64,000 bases of DNA from Poa pratensis (GCA_947311845.1 CAMZMU010000041.1:131657731-131721730); one strand, 5' to 3'; positions 1 to 12,562 are shown, counted from the stretch's first letter. Numbers and translations: made by a program. Notes: generated by a model from the sequence alone, not told the origin.

Positions 1-122
1 AAGGGAATATGGTTTTGTACTTTGTTCTCTTGCATCCTTGCTCTTTGTGTTGCAGTGTTGCTTAATTCATTATATAAACCCTCGTAAAAGAGATTGTCAT
101 CAATTACCAAAATGGGGGAGAT

Positions 123-2372
123 TGAAAGTGCATGTGTTGCCCCATGCGTGGTTTTGGTAATTAATGACAATCCTTATGGACTAATGTTTGCATTGAGATA
201 TTCTTGTAGATCTTGTCCATGGGAAAAGATTGGAGTTCATGTGTTGGACTCTAGAAGCTTACATGATGATCAATGCTCTATTCAAGGGTTTATATGAAGA
301 ATGGTCATGTGGAGAGTTGAGCTTATTGCAAGCATGGCTTGGAAAAGAAGATTGAGTGAAATTCATGTTATCTCCAAGCCATCATATATATCAAGATAAG
401 AAGTTGAAGTACAAGTGGATTCATGAAGACGGAGATTAGCAAGGCTCACCCATCATGGTGTATGGGGGAGTATTTGGAGAAGTCTTCTTCAAGCATGTAC
501 TAGCAAGCACAGTCTAGAAAGGTGTTCCAACTTGAGGGAGTCAAGATCGTCATCATCTAGCTCAAGTGGAATGCGCAAGGCAAAGGTATGATCTTGATAG
601 GGTTTCTATTTTACCGGTCTCATGTTGTTAGTAGGAGACCGGGTTATAGGATAGACGGCGTACTATCAAGAGGGGCTCTTAAGTGAGTAACTTGATCGCA
701 TCCTTATGGAGAGCTCAAACCTTTGCATATTTGGCATATCATCTTTCTTGGTTCTTATTTGGCTTTTATCCATGTGAGAATTTAGAGCTTGTGTTCATCT
801 CCATACCAAGCTCTAGTTCATCAAAAACGGATTTCATTTGGATATCTTGTGGTGTTTTTTGATGTTGGAGATTTTGCCGGTTCGTCTCTTGTAGAGAGGT
901 CAAACTCTCCTCTTGTGTTATCCTCCTCACATGATGGACTATGAAGTGTATATGCATGATCTTGTAGTGCTTGTGATTATCTTCGGAGCAAGCCCAAGAT
1001 CATTGAAAATGGAGTCCGGATGGAAAACTTGTTGCGTTCTCGGTGTTGGAAATATTACTAGTCCTCCTCGAGATAAGGTCCACACCTTCCCATGTGTGGT
1101 ATATCCTCTATTTTTGTAGGAAAGCTCTTGTCGTTATCTTTCCAACCTCGTTGGTTTCACCTGATTTGGAGTTCGAACGAGAAAGTTTCCGCCCTCAGTG
1201 GCCGGAGTTTCCGGCCCATTTTTTGAGTTTCCGGCCCATCTGGTTTTGCTGAGAAGAGAGCAACGCGGCGGCAGTCGCTGTTTTGAGGCCGGAGTCTCCG
1301 CCCCCGGTCAGTCCGGAGTTTCTGCCCAGGCCGGAGTTTCCGGCCTCCCAGACCGGAAACTCCGGTGTAAGTTGGCTGCAACGGCTCTTTTTCTGGGAGG
1401 GGTATTTATACCCCTCCACCTATCTCCAGCTAGCTAGCTCTTCCAAGCACGTTTTTCCCCTCTCTCTCCTCCATTGTTGACCTTGGAAAGCTTGCCCCTC
1501 TCCCAATTCCTCCCATGATTCTTGCATATCTTTGAGATATTTGAGAGAGGAGATCTAGATCTACATTTCCACCAATCCATCTCTCCTCCAAGTGAGGGGA
1601 AGTCTCTTGATCTAGATCTTGGAGTTCTATTTGTTGTGTTCTTCGTTGTTCTTCCTCTCTTCTCCCCCCATAAGCATTAGTTGCTTGTGGTGGGATTTGA
1701 GAGTGAAGGATTTGAGCACTTGTGCTCTTGCCATTGCTTCGTTGCATCGGTTTGTGCTCTCCACGAGGATTCGTGGAAGTTGAAAGCTTGTGAACTTGTT
1801 ACTCTTGGGTCTTTGGACCCTAGACGCCCGTGTGGTGGTTGAGACCCTTGTGTGGTCACTTGTAGCTGTTCGGGAGCCCCCAATCCCGTTGTGGGTTGTG
1901 CCCCGGATCGTTGTTGAAAGGCTCCGGATTTCCGCCTCGAAGGATTCCGGTAGTGGAAGGTGAACCAAACCTTTGTGGTGCGGTTCATCGGAGAAGAAGG
2001 TGAAACCTTTGTGGTTGTTGAACCATTGTGTTGGTTCACACCTCTCCAACGAGACGTACTCCCCTAAAAAGGAGGAACTCGGGAATACATCCTCGTCTCC
2101 GCGTGCCTCGGTTATTTCTATACCCGAGCTCTTTACTTATGCACTTTACATTGTGATAGCCTTCGTGCTTGAAGTATTCTATTTTGCTATCACCTTGTTG
2201 CTTGTCTTGCTTAGCATAAGTTGTTGGTGCACATAGGTGAGCCTAGTTTACTTAGGTTATTGGTTTGTTAATTTAAACACCTAGTTTTATTCCGCAATTA
2301 GCAAGACTAAACCGGACAAGTTTTAAATCGCCTATTCACCCCCCCCCTCTAGGCGACATCATTGTCCTTTCA
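123..2372 (+). repeat. LTR of copy A (shared, 2250 bp)
   Basis: Bounded by TGAAAGTGCATG and a CTTTCA end, followed 2 bases later by the primer-binding site. A TATA-like TATTTATA lies at 1403-1410. Directly upstream (about 1190-1365) is a GC-rich block built from reiterated CCGGAGTTTCCGG-like words. Compared with the right LTR it has about 304 extra bases (955-1258). ORFs called inside it are not supported as genes. Confidence 0.9.
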
Positions 2373-2374
2373 AT

Positions 2375-2386
2375 TGGTATCAGAGC
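2375..2386 (+). other. Primer-binding site, initiator-Met tRNA type
   Basis: TGGTATCAGAGC sits 2 bases after the LTR end. It is complementary to the 3' end of plant initiator methionine tRNA, the usual primer for plant copia and many gypsy elements. Confidence 0.9.
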
Positions 2387-2427
2387 CAAGGCTCTCCGTT
2401 TGGGCTATACCGCCTACAGAGTAAAAG

Positions 2428-4771
2428 ATGTCGTTTAGAGAATTAGTGCACGATCCCACTTTCATGTTCGATGGCACAAATTATGATGTTTGGAAAATTT
2501 GCATGCTAAATCTTTTTAGGGCCATGGATCCAAATTATATTAAGAGGATTGTAGATGTTGGTTTTTCTCCTCCAAAGGATTCTCAAGAATTATCTTTAGA
2601 TGATGAGGAAAACTCTCATCTCGAAACTCTAGTTTCTAATGGCCTTATATGTGTTTTGAGCGATGTAGTTCTTGCTTCAATCATGCCTTTTCGGAACGCT
2701 CATGAGCTTTGGACCAAGCTTCAAGATATATATGAAGTGTCCAACATTATAGAGGATGATTGTTCTCCCTCCACCTCCGGCCGTGACGAGTTCACAACTT
2801 CCACTTCACCAACATGTGATTTGTCACAAGGTAATGCTATGGTGAGTGGTGATAGAAATTGCAATGTTCTATCTTTGGACTTAAACACTTCTAGCACTCC
2901 AAATGTTTTACATGCTAGTGTTGCTAGTCCTTGCATATCATGTAATGGTTGTTTTACTAAATCTCATGATGATATGCTCTCTATGTCTTGTGGTCATGAA
3001 AATTATGCTTCCATATCATCTAGTACTAGTTTGGCTAACAATGTAGAGGAATCCCAACATTTGTTGAGACAAGACATGGACCTCAATGGTGCTTCAAGTA
3101 ATTCTCCATCATCAACGCCCATTACCCACTTTTGCCTTATGGCTAGAGATTCAAAGGTATCTCCACCGTTGGAACCCTCTACATCTTGTGATGATGTGGG
3201 TGAGGATCTTATGGAGAACTTATGGATGTTGAATCCATAACAAAGAAGGGTGAGATGGTTTTTGGTGCTCTCCCCAAAGGTAGCAAAGCTATCCCTCCTC
3301 TATGTGAAATCATTGCTTATGCTATTAAGAGTAGGGAAATCATTGAGGATTTGGAACTCAATTTCTCGAGAAATGTCAAATTGAGAGAGAGGATGCCGAT
3401 GAAAAGGCATCCTTAGAAAATGCTCTTGAGGAAGAACAAGAGCTTCGAGTGTCTCTTGAAGAGAAACTTGAATCTCTTGATGAATCAAATGATCTTATTA
3501 TTGCTAAAATCATTAAGGAAAGAGATCATGCTATTGCTAAATATAAAGTGCTTAAAAGGAAAAGTTGAATTTGTGTTGGCAATGCTAGACTAATTGAGGA
3601 TATAGAGAGACTTGACAAAGCTCACAAGGCTTTAGAAAGTGAACACTCTCTCCTTATCAAGTCTCATGATCAACTCCAAACTCAACTATCTAAAAATGAT
3701 GAGCTTGCCAAGTTGTCTCTTCCATTCTAATGATAATGATGCTTGTGCTACTAACTCCACTTCTTGTGAAGCATCTATTTTGAAGGAGAATGTTGAGCTA
3801 AGGGCTCAACTTGAGTTGCTAACTAGCAAGTATGGGAAATTGGAAGAAAGTCATGAAAAGCTTCTAGCTCTAATGATGATCTTCTAGCATCCCATGCTAG
3901 GCTAAAGTTAGCTCATGAGGCTATTATGTCAAAGGTAACATCTTGTGAGCCTCATGTGGACAAAGGCACAACTTCTACTAAAAATGCTTTATTGCCATGT
4001 GCTAGTCCTAGTGATTCATCCACTCACAATGTTGCTACATCTTGTGATGAATTACTTTCCATGCCTTGTTGCTCTAACAATGAAGCTTCTACTTCCTCTA
4101 GTGTTGTTGTTGATACTAACCATGTAGAGGAATTAAATGAGCTCAAGGCCCAAGTCACTTCTTTGAAGAAAGACTTGGAAAAGCGTCATGTTGGGGATTC
4201 TACACTTGACAATATGTTGAGTGTTCAAAGACGCCCCAATGACAAGAGTGGACTTGGATTCAACTCCAATATCAAGAACAAGTCCAAGTATAACAAGAAG
4301 AAAAGGGCCAAGAACAAGTTAAAGATTCGGCCAAGATTGTTTGCTTCAAGTGCAAAGTTGAAGGGCACCATGTTAGATCTTGCCCTTTGAAGAAGAAGCT
4401 CTTAGTGAGAAGCAACAAGGGAAGAAGCCTCAAGTTCAAACTCAAGTTCCTCAAGTTGAAGAACGACCTCTTCCCAAGAAGAATCAAGCTACCCCTCCTC
4501 AAGTCAAGATCCAACTAAGAAGAAGGGAAAGATGTTGCTACTATGCCGTGAGAAGGGTCACTTTGCTTCTTCATGCACTAATGGTACCTTATCCAACCCC
4601 ATTATAATTGATGATGTTTATTCTCTTCGGAAGGATAAGGTTGGCAATGTGTTTGCCAAATATGTTGGTACTCAAAGTGGTGTCAAGAAAAGAACCATTT
4701 GGGTTGCCAAGCCTATTGTGACTAACCTCTTAGGACCCAACTTGGTTGGGGACCAACAAGCTAAAACTTGA
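2428..4771 (+). pseudogene. gag: Broken copia-like gag gene (copy A)
   Basis: The reading starts at the ATG at 2428, 42 bases after the primer-binding site. The N-terminus carries the F-D-G-T-N-Y-x-x-W motif of copia gag polyproteins (residues about 14-22). Later segments in other frames (3222-3416, 3639-3887, 3926-4390, 4380-4607, 4532-4771) correspond to the coiled-coil and lysine-rich parts of the better preserved copy at 37303-39513, so several indels have broken the gene. The second zinc knuckle region (about 4530-4580) is frame-shifted by a single missing base relative to the other copy. The product would be a capsid/nucleocapsid protein packaging element RNA. No downstream pol domain follows. 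Confidence 0.8.
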
Positions 4772-7700
4772 TCAATAGGTGTTGTTGGAGGGCATTGGAG
4801 ACTTGGCTACATTATGAAGAATTAAGGGATCTTCATCAATTATATTCTCAAGCCAAGTCATTTGGATTATATTGTTCTATCTCATATCCAATGTTCCTCC
4901 TTGCGGTAACTTTTATTTAAATCATATATACATTGAAAGTTGCTTGCACCCTTGCATGTGTTAGGTTTTGTACCTTGCTAGTGTTGTATGTGTTGTGCTC
5001 TCTACTTACTTATCTTGAGTAATCAAGTTGTGTATGTTGGTTTGCACACCATGTATTTGTTGAGCCTTATTGCTTTTATTTGATATCTTATCTTGTTGGC
5101 TCTCTTTTTGAGAGATTAATGGACTATCCTATTTTGGGGGAGTGATATGCTTCGTGCACTTCACAATCCTAAAATTGTGTATACATGAGGAATACCACTT
5201 AGTGTTGATATATTAATATTATCTACTCTCTATGTGGTATCGTTCTCATGAGAAATTCAAATTCTAATGTCCATTAATTATCTCTTGTTGGTTTGCTTGC
5301 CTCTTGTTAAGAATTTTTGGATTATCACATTATGGGGGAGTAATAAGCTTTGTGCATATTACAAACCTAGAAAATGTGAACATGTGAGGTATTGCCACCT
5401 AGAATTGATTTGTTAATCTTATTCCTATGTGGCATTTCTCAAACAAGTTCCATATTTGCTTAAATGTTTTGTCTCTCTTCTTTGGATCTTGTTTGTGATG
5501 GATGTTCTTGGTACGACTTTCCCCAAATATGTTCGCATATATCTTTTGGGAAACCAATTGCTTCAAGCTACTCTTGTAGTTGCTTTGCATGATCGCGTGA
5601 ATATTGAAGCTATCAAGAATATCTATCTATCTAAGATGGCTTTTAAATCTTATTCTTTGCCATATGCTTATTTGTTGTGAAGTTGATCTTTAATATCATT
5701 CCTATATACCACCGAGAAATATCTCATATACTCCTTGTCCATGACAAGTGATACTCATAATTGTGGTGGAATTTGTAGACCATCTTCATTTGGCTCTTGC
5801 TTTGAATTGCCTTCGTTTATTGCCAATTTTGTTTATCAAACTCCTCTTTTGTCTTGCTTGTATCTTTTGGATCTTGTGTTCTACCAAAATTTTTTTTGTG
5901 CTTTCTTGAGTTGGGAAATGCAATGATCCCATCTTGTGCATTTACATTCAAGTCATACTTTTAGATAATGCACTATTCTTGGGGAAGCTATCCTACATTG
6001 AGTAGAACATCATTCTTTAAATTGGTATTGGATTTTATTGCTTTCCTTGAACATGACTAGTGTTTGAATAATATGTATGGAGAGTGATGATCCCATTTGT
6101 GTGCATTTGTATTCAAATGCAAGATCATAAATAATGCACACATCTTGGGGGAGCAATCCTATATGCTTTTGAACATTAGTTGTCTTCGTTTGGTATTTGA
6201 TCCCGATGACATGTCTCTTTGGAAGACAAACATTTTCATCTTGGTACTTTGTGCCATCATGAAAAGTGTAGAGGGTTTGGTTTATTTATTGATGGTATTT
6301 TCATCATTTGGTATCTTTTCAAAGTGGTATCTTCAATCATGTGTTGTTTGGGTTTTGATATAATTTGGGCAATTGTTTCTTGTCACACTTGTGTGTGTTT
6401 TGTTGGTTTAATTGGTGTTTTTCCAAATTGTATCTCGTTTGGTTCTTGAAAGTCTTGTGCATGCATATTTACTATATTATATCTTATGGCATGCTTACTT
6501 TCGTTGATCCAATATATAGGATAAACTCCATCAAATCCTAAATGGCTAAGATGTGCATGAAATTCAATTTCATATCAATATGCACATATTTATGTGGAGT
6601 TTGTCCTATGTATTGTAGTTGCTCTAACTACTTGGGCCCAATAAGTTTGGGAACCATTTTGTACTTGAATTGGTTTTAGGTACTTTGGAGATGCATTGGA
6701 GCTTGTCTCATTTACAAGGAAGGTGTTATCACCATGTGCTTATTGGAGCCAAGCTCGGATGATCGTGAACTCTTATCTTCTACATCACCAATGCTATCTC
6801 GGTAACAAGTATCTACCTCATGCATACTTTTCTAGCTTTTAACCTTGTGTAGGTTGTTTCATGGCATGAATCTCTTTTGTTGCAATTGATGTGTTCTTGA
6901 AAAGCCTTTATCAAAACATCTTTGTTGCAAATGTGAGCAAGCCGGGATGATTACATATCAAGGGAATATACATAATAACTTTATTGATTCACCAATCCCA
7001 AATATGTTAATCTAGCATTTCTTCTCAAAGTCTCTCATATACAATATTGATGAATTTGCAAATTCATTTGCCCTTTGTGACACTGTTTCTTTCTCGGAGC
7101 ATCCCATCTATCTTTTTTCCCTTGTGGACTTTCTTGATGCTATGATGAGATGTGTTGGAAGTTCATCTATATCCTTCTAAGATAAAATTGAGCTTTGTGC
7201 TATGCTTTTAAGCAATGATCTTATTGGTATATATATGACTTCCTCTTGGATATCATGTTCTTCACCGTTGTATCTATTTTGTGTGTGCATTTCTTTTTGA
7301 CTTATATCTTCATGATTGATGTCTAATTAGAAACTATACACATGAGAGTAGCTACATCTTTAAGTGGTATTCCAATCCTCTAGTGACCACCCTTTTATTA
7401 CTTTTATTTCTTTGGTGGTTTCTAAAAGGCACAAGCTTTGTTTTTTTTCATTTGGTATGCTTTTGCATCTTAATAAGCTTGTGGACCTATTTGCCACTTT
7501 TTGTTTGTGTTCAAAATTATCTAGGAGGGAGTGAGGATTCCATGTTGTGCACAACATATTAAAATGAAAATCCTACTTTGTGCACGTACCTTGGGGAGTT
7601 CCCTCTTGATTTTTAGAACACTTCTTCGGATCCTTTTGTTTGGTTGCTTCTTTTGTCGAAGTATCTTTCAATTTGTTTTTCTTTTGCAATCTTTGGATCC

Positions 7701-7992
7701 TCAATATAGTTTGATCTCCCTTCATCTATTCGTCATTGGATACGTGCATTGATTTCACTCATATTATGAGAAATGCACACATTATGGGGGAGCTCTTACT
7801 CTATTGGCCTTCTAGATTTTTTCCTCCCATTTTGGCAATCGATGTCAATGGGGGAGAAGTTTAGAGGGTTTAAGGGAATATGGTTTTGTACTTTGTTCTC
7901 TTGCATCCTTGCTCTTTGTGTTGCATGTTGCTTAATTCATTATATAAACCCTCGTAAAAGGGATTGTCATCAATTACCAAAATGGGGGAGAT
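4772..7992 (+). other. Non-coding 3' interior of copy A with reiterated polypurine motifs
   Basis: This 3.2-kb stretch has only short AT-rich ORFs and nothing like integrase, reverse transcriptase or protease. It is built from diverged repeats in which phrases with GTGCAT, ATAATGCAC and a GGGGGAG purine tract recur (around 5150, 5335, 5980, 6155, 7600, 7790, 7850). The last copy, AATGGGGGAG at 7981-7990, is directly next to the LTR and is the functional polypurine tract candidate. Confidence 0.7.
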
Positions 7993-9933
7993 TGAAAGTG
8001 CATGTGTTGCGCCATGCGTGGTTTTGGTAATTAATGACAATCCTTATGGACTAATGTTTGCATTGAGATATTCTTGTAGATCTTGTCCATAGGAAAAGAT
8101 TGGAGTTCATGTGTTGGACTCTAGAAGATTACATGATGATCAATGCTCTATTCAAGGGTTTATATGAGAATGGTCATGTGGAGAGTTGAGCTTATTGCAA
8201 GCATGGCTTGGAAAAGAAGATTGAGTGAACTTCATGTTATCTCCAAGCCATCATATATATCAAGATAAGAAGTTGAAGTACAAGTGGATTCATGAAGACG
8301 GAGATTAGCAAGGCTCACCCATCATGGTGTATGGGGGAGTATTTGGAGAAGTCTTCTTCAAGCATGTACTAGCAAGCACAGTCAAGAAAGGTGTTCCAAC
8401 TTGAGGGAGTCAAGATCGTCATCATCTAGCTCAAGTGGAATGCGCAAGGCAAAGGTATGATCTTGATAGGGTTTCTATTTTACCGGTCTCATGGTGTTAG
8501 TGGGAGACCGGTTATAGGATAGACGGCGTACTATCAAGAGGGGCTCTCAAGTGAGTAACTTGATCGCATCCTTGTGGAGAGCTCAAACCTTTGCATATTT
8601 GTCATATCATCTTTCTTGGTTCTTATTTGGCTTTTATCCATGTGAGAATTTAGAGCTTGTGTTCATCTCCATACCAAGCTCTAGTTCATCAAAAACGGAT
8701 TTCATTTGGATATCTTGTGGTGTTTTTTGATGTTGGAGATTTTACCGGTCCGTCTCTTGTAGAGAGGTCAAACTCTCCTCTTGTGTTATCCTCCTCACAT
8801 GATGGACTATGAAGTGTATATGAGCAACGCGGCAGCAGTCGCTGTTTTGAGGCCGGAGTCTCCGCCCCCGGTCAGTCCGGAGTTTCCGCCCAGGCCGGAG
8901 TTTCCGGCCTCCCAGACCGAAAACTCCGGTGTAAGTTGGCTGCAATGGCTCTTTTTCTGGGAGGGGTATTTATACCCCTCCACCTACGTCCAGCCAGCTA
9001 GCTCTTCCAAGCACGTTTTCCCCCTCTCTCTCCTCCATTGTTGACCTTGGAAAGCTTGTCCCTCTCCCAATTCCTCCCATGATTCTTGCATATCTTTGAG
9101 GGATTTGAGAGAGGAGATCTAGATCTACATTTCCACCTATCCATCTCTCCTCTAAGTGAGGGGAAGTCTCTTGATCTAGATCTTGGAGTTCCATTTGTTG
9201 TGTTCTTCGTTGTTCTTCCTCTCTTCTCCCCCCATAAGCATTAGTTGCTAGTGGTGGGATTTGAGAGTGAAGGATTTGAGCACTTGTGCTCTTGCCATTG
9301 CTTCGTTGTATCGGTTTGTGCTCTCCACGAGGATTCGTACAAGTTGAAAACTTGTGAACTTGTTACTCTTGGGTCTTTGGACCCTAGACGCCCGTGTGGT
9401 GGTTGAGACCCTTGTGTGGTCACTTGTAGCTGTTCGGGAGCCCCCAATCCCGTTGTGGGTTATGCCCCGGATCGTTGTTGAGAGGCTCCGGATTTCCGCC
9501 TCGAAGGATTCTGATAGTGGAAGGTGAACCAAACCTTTGTGGTGCGGTTCATCGGAGAAGAAGGTGAAACCTTTGTGGTTGTTGAACCATTGTGTTGGTT
9601 CACACCTCTCCAACGAGACGTACTCCCCTAAAAAGGAGGAATTCGGGAATACATCCTCGTCTCCGCGTGTCTCGGTTATTTCTATACCCGAGCTCTTTAC
9701 TTATGCACTTTACATTGTGATAGCCTTCGTGCTTGAAGTATTCTATTTTGCTATCACCTTGTTGCTTGTCTTGCTTAGCATAAGTTGTTGGTGCACATAG
9801 GTGAGCTTAGTTTACTTAGGTTGTTGACTTGTTAATTTAAACACCTAGTTTTATTCCGCAATTAGCAAGTCTAAACCAGAAAAGTTTTAAATCGCCTATT
9901 CACCCCCCTCTAGGCGACATCATTGTCCTTTCA
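7993..9933 (+). repeat. 3' LTR of copy A (1941 bp)
   Basis: Same ends as the LTR at 123-2372. It lacks about 304 bases found at 955-1258 of that LTR, the junction falling after the shared GTGTATATG (near 8822). TATTTATA lies at 8967-8974. The right flank starts AACAC. Confidence 0.9.
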
Positions 9934-11278
9934 AACACGCGAGCTCGGGCGCGAATCTATGGTGGAATAGCACACAAAGGAAGAGAGGAGAAGGGGACCG
10001 ACGACGAGAATGGGGATATATTTCTTTCTCCCCCTCTCCGGTCGTTTCTTATATTTGCGGACGGCGTCGAATCCAAGCCGTCCAGGCAGAATCACTGGCC
10101 AAAGGCTATATCGAACCCTACAAGTGGCAGCATCGGAGAGCAACCGCCGCCGGCCACTCCGCCCACTATGCACGGGAAACAAGGAAGCCATCATCACATC
10201 GCCGTTAAAACTGCGCCAGAACGGTCCAATCCAGTCCAAACGGCACCGCCCTTAGTCAACACTGCAAAAAAGGACCCACATGTCACGTCCCATCCACCGC
10301 ATCGATCATGCCACCGCTTGTCAGATGGCGCAGTCGCCAAATGAGTCATCCCTGACGTCATCACAAGCGCATCGCTCAAAACGCACTCGAGTCCCTAAGA
10401 GGGTCGACTCTGAGGCAAGCTTTCGAACTAAGCCAAATTAGTCACTCGACCGCTTCATAGACTGAAGCATATAACTCCCATCGGGAGAGAATAACAAATT
10501 TCATTGACTGCTGCAAAAGTTTCAAAGCTTTGAGATTATCCTCAACCGCAAGCAATTAAGCACAATCTCGGGGGCTACTCCTACCGGAAGCGCTGCCGCG
10601 CACACGATAAAACAAAAGTCAGAAACATTAAGTTGTCCAAAACGAGCAGTCGAAGCTTACTCGACTCAGATCGAAACTTACTCGACTTGGTTGCTTAGCC
10701 TTGTGCAAATATCGATCATAATTCCCCGAGTTGCGTTCGCCGCATATACCTCGGATGCTGCGCACATGGTGCAAAGGTTAGACCCGTCGATCCGTCGAGC
10801 TAGGCCGGGGCCCGCTCCTGCAGCGTTTTGCCCTGCATCTTTCCATGTCAACAGACATGAAGGAAATCCTGACGGACGCGTTAGGTCGTAAAGTTATGCT
10901 GCAGGCCGGCTCAGTAAGACCTCCGCGGCCTGAGTCGGACTTGACCAGCTTGTTCCGAGTTCGAGTCCGGGGACTCGAATTTGAAGTAGGCTAGTAAGGT
11001 TGGGCCCAGAAGTGCAGTTAACTGGTCCTGATCCGTCGAGTGTACCAGGCCTACTATGCCCCTATCCCTAGACAAAATAAGCAAAGCACTAGTCGAGGTG
11101 TTTCTGACTCAGCAGGCACAATCGAGGCAATCTCGACTCGCATACACCTAGCGAACAAAGAACAAGAACAATGCATAATCAGCCTTTAAGGTACACTGCA
11201 AAGCAAGCAAAGTACGGCGTGCACTTACGGAGGAGTCTCTGCCCGATTCTTCGAGTCGACCAAGCACTCGGGGGCTAC
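9934..11278 (+). mobile_element. 3' interior remnant of a Ty3/gypsy-like retrotransposon
   Basis: Non-coding DNA leading into a polypurine-like CTCGGGGGCTAC (about 11267-11278) directly before an LTR start. A second copy of this tract is at about 10566. Phrases with TCGAGT/ACTCGAC recur, as in 3' regions of Triticeae gypsy elements. The copy A array interrupts it on the left, so the rest of this older element should lie upstream of the window. ORFs on either strand here look accidental. Confidence 0.6.
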
Positions 11279-11763
11279 TGACGTGGGCCTACCCTCCGGG
11301 TGCCCTACCATGAGGACACCTGGTGCACGTATAAGCTAAGGCCCATGAACAGGCCCGCCAGCAATCAGCGATCAAGGCCCACGAAGGGGGCCCAAGAAGA
11401 TGGTGTACGCCCCAAGTCAAGTAGAGCCTAAGTCGGTAGAAACCTACCTTACCTGTAAACCTAATCGGTTGCGAATCCCCGAGACCCAGCCTCCTATATA
11501 AAAGCTGGGAGGGCCGCCGATCTAAGTCACGGAATATTCATACCACCATAGCCCTAGCAAGATCGCATCTCGCCAGGACGCCATTGTACACTTCATACAT
11601 TAATAACCAGATATGCAGGAAGTAGGGTGTTACCCTCCGAGGGTCTGAACCTGGGTAAACCTTGCTTGTCAGCCGACGATACTACCAACGCTACCACGTC
11701 TCTCCCCCTTAATCTCAACCCTAGGTACCGAACAATGGGATTTGATGTGTTAACACCACGTCA
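11279..11763 (+). repeat. 3' LTR of the gypsy-like element (485 bp)
   Basis: Starts TGACGTGG and ends CCACGTCA, an 8-base inverted terminal repeat consistent with TG...CA LTR ends. A TATA box, TATATAAAAG, is at 11495-11504, about 216 bases into the LTR. The segment near 11650 reads like the R/U5 part of Triticeae gypsy LTRs. The matching 5' LTR is not in the window. Confidence 0.75.
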
Positions 11764-12309
11764 TCGACCTATTGTACCCCCATTCTATCTATATGGATAG
11801 ATATATTTTGGGCACGATGTTTCCATGAAAACCAAAAACTATAGTTCATCATAAAAAACTATTTGCATCAGTGATTATGAGTAGGAGCATCCTGATGAAA
11901 CATATGGCTTAGGATTAGATCTACATAGTGTAATGGAAGCTAGAATTATGGAATTATGTATCGTCAAAATTATGGAACACTTTTACAAGTTGGGTTTCTC
12001 TTGCGGGAGCAAAAGTTCTGTATTTCGATTCTTGCTTTAGTATTTAATCAGAATCTTATGAACTTTATTCTCTGCCGTACAGAATACATGGTTCAGGATA
12101 AAGGAATATACTAAAACTGGTGCATACAATCTAAACGACAAATGGGCGTACAGAAAAAGATGCCCATATATTTTCGAATCAGTCGCAAGGCCATGCATGA
12201 TATCACACCCTGTAATCAAGGCCATGTCAAATAGTCACAGCCCTTAAAAATGGCAAAGTTTTTGGTGCCTGGCTGCCTGCTCCACCTCTCCAACCATTTC
12301 ATGGTACAG

Positions 12310-12364
<55 letters not shown>

Positions 12365-12562
12365 TTGCTACTACTGCTATCTCTCTCACTAGCCCCCATC
12401 CCTATGCATCTACCACACTTCGTCTCACCCACACGAACACAAACCCCTATACAAGAATCATGACCTAATCACTCCATTTCTCTAGCTTCCCGGACACAAC
12501 GCACTCACACATTCCTCGATCGTGGCAGCAGCACTATTTTCGCGGCTAGCTATTGTGTTGCA
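11764..12562 (+). promoter_or_regulatory. Upstream region of the KANADI-like gene
   Basis: Low-copy looking DNA between the gypsy LTR and the KANADI start codon. No other gene is visible. A long (CT)n tract lies 202 bases before the ATG, and the 5' leader probably starts near or after it. I could not fix a TATA box or transcription start with confidence. Confidence 0.4.
12313..12361 (+). repeat. (CT)n microsatellite, about 24 units
   Basis: An uninterrupted TC/CT run in the proximal promoter or leader of the KANADI gene. Such GA/CT tracts are bound by plant BBR/BPC proteins. Whether this one is regulatory is inference. Confidence 0.95.

Larger units (their letters stand above)
1..9933 (+). 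mobile_element. Tandem gag-only LTR retrotransposon array (copy A)
   Basis: Order seen: interior 3' tail (1-122), LTR (123-2372), full interior (2373-7992), LTR (7993-9933). The first 122 bases match the last bases of the interior (about 7873-7992) with one indel and one substitution that I found. The first LTR therefore has a polypurine tract directly on its left and a primer-binding site directly on its right, so it is shared by two units. Both LTRs begin TGAAAG and end CTTTCA. The interior codes for a copia-like gag and shows no protease, integrase or reverse transcriptase, matching the non-autonomous class described in plants as TR-GAG. The right flank at 9934 is gypsy-type interior DNA. 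The left end lies outside the window, so no target duplication can be checked. Confidence 0.85.

Noticed and set aside
123..2372. The first LTR as an ordinary 5' LTR of a single element
   Set aside because: The 122 bases to its left match the interior 3' end, including the polypurine tract, so it also serves an upstream unit.
9931..10255. Overlapping ORFs of 81-102 codons on both strands
   Set aside because: They lie in retrotransposon 3' interior DNA, with no domain and overlapping frames.
12244..12468. ORFs made of RERERE or SLSLSL repeats
   Set aside because: Translation of the CT microsatellite.
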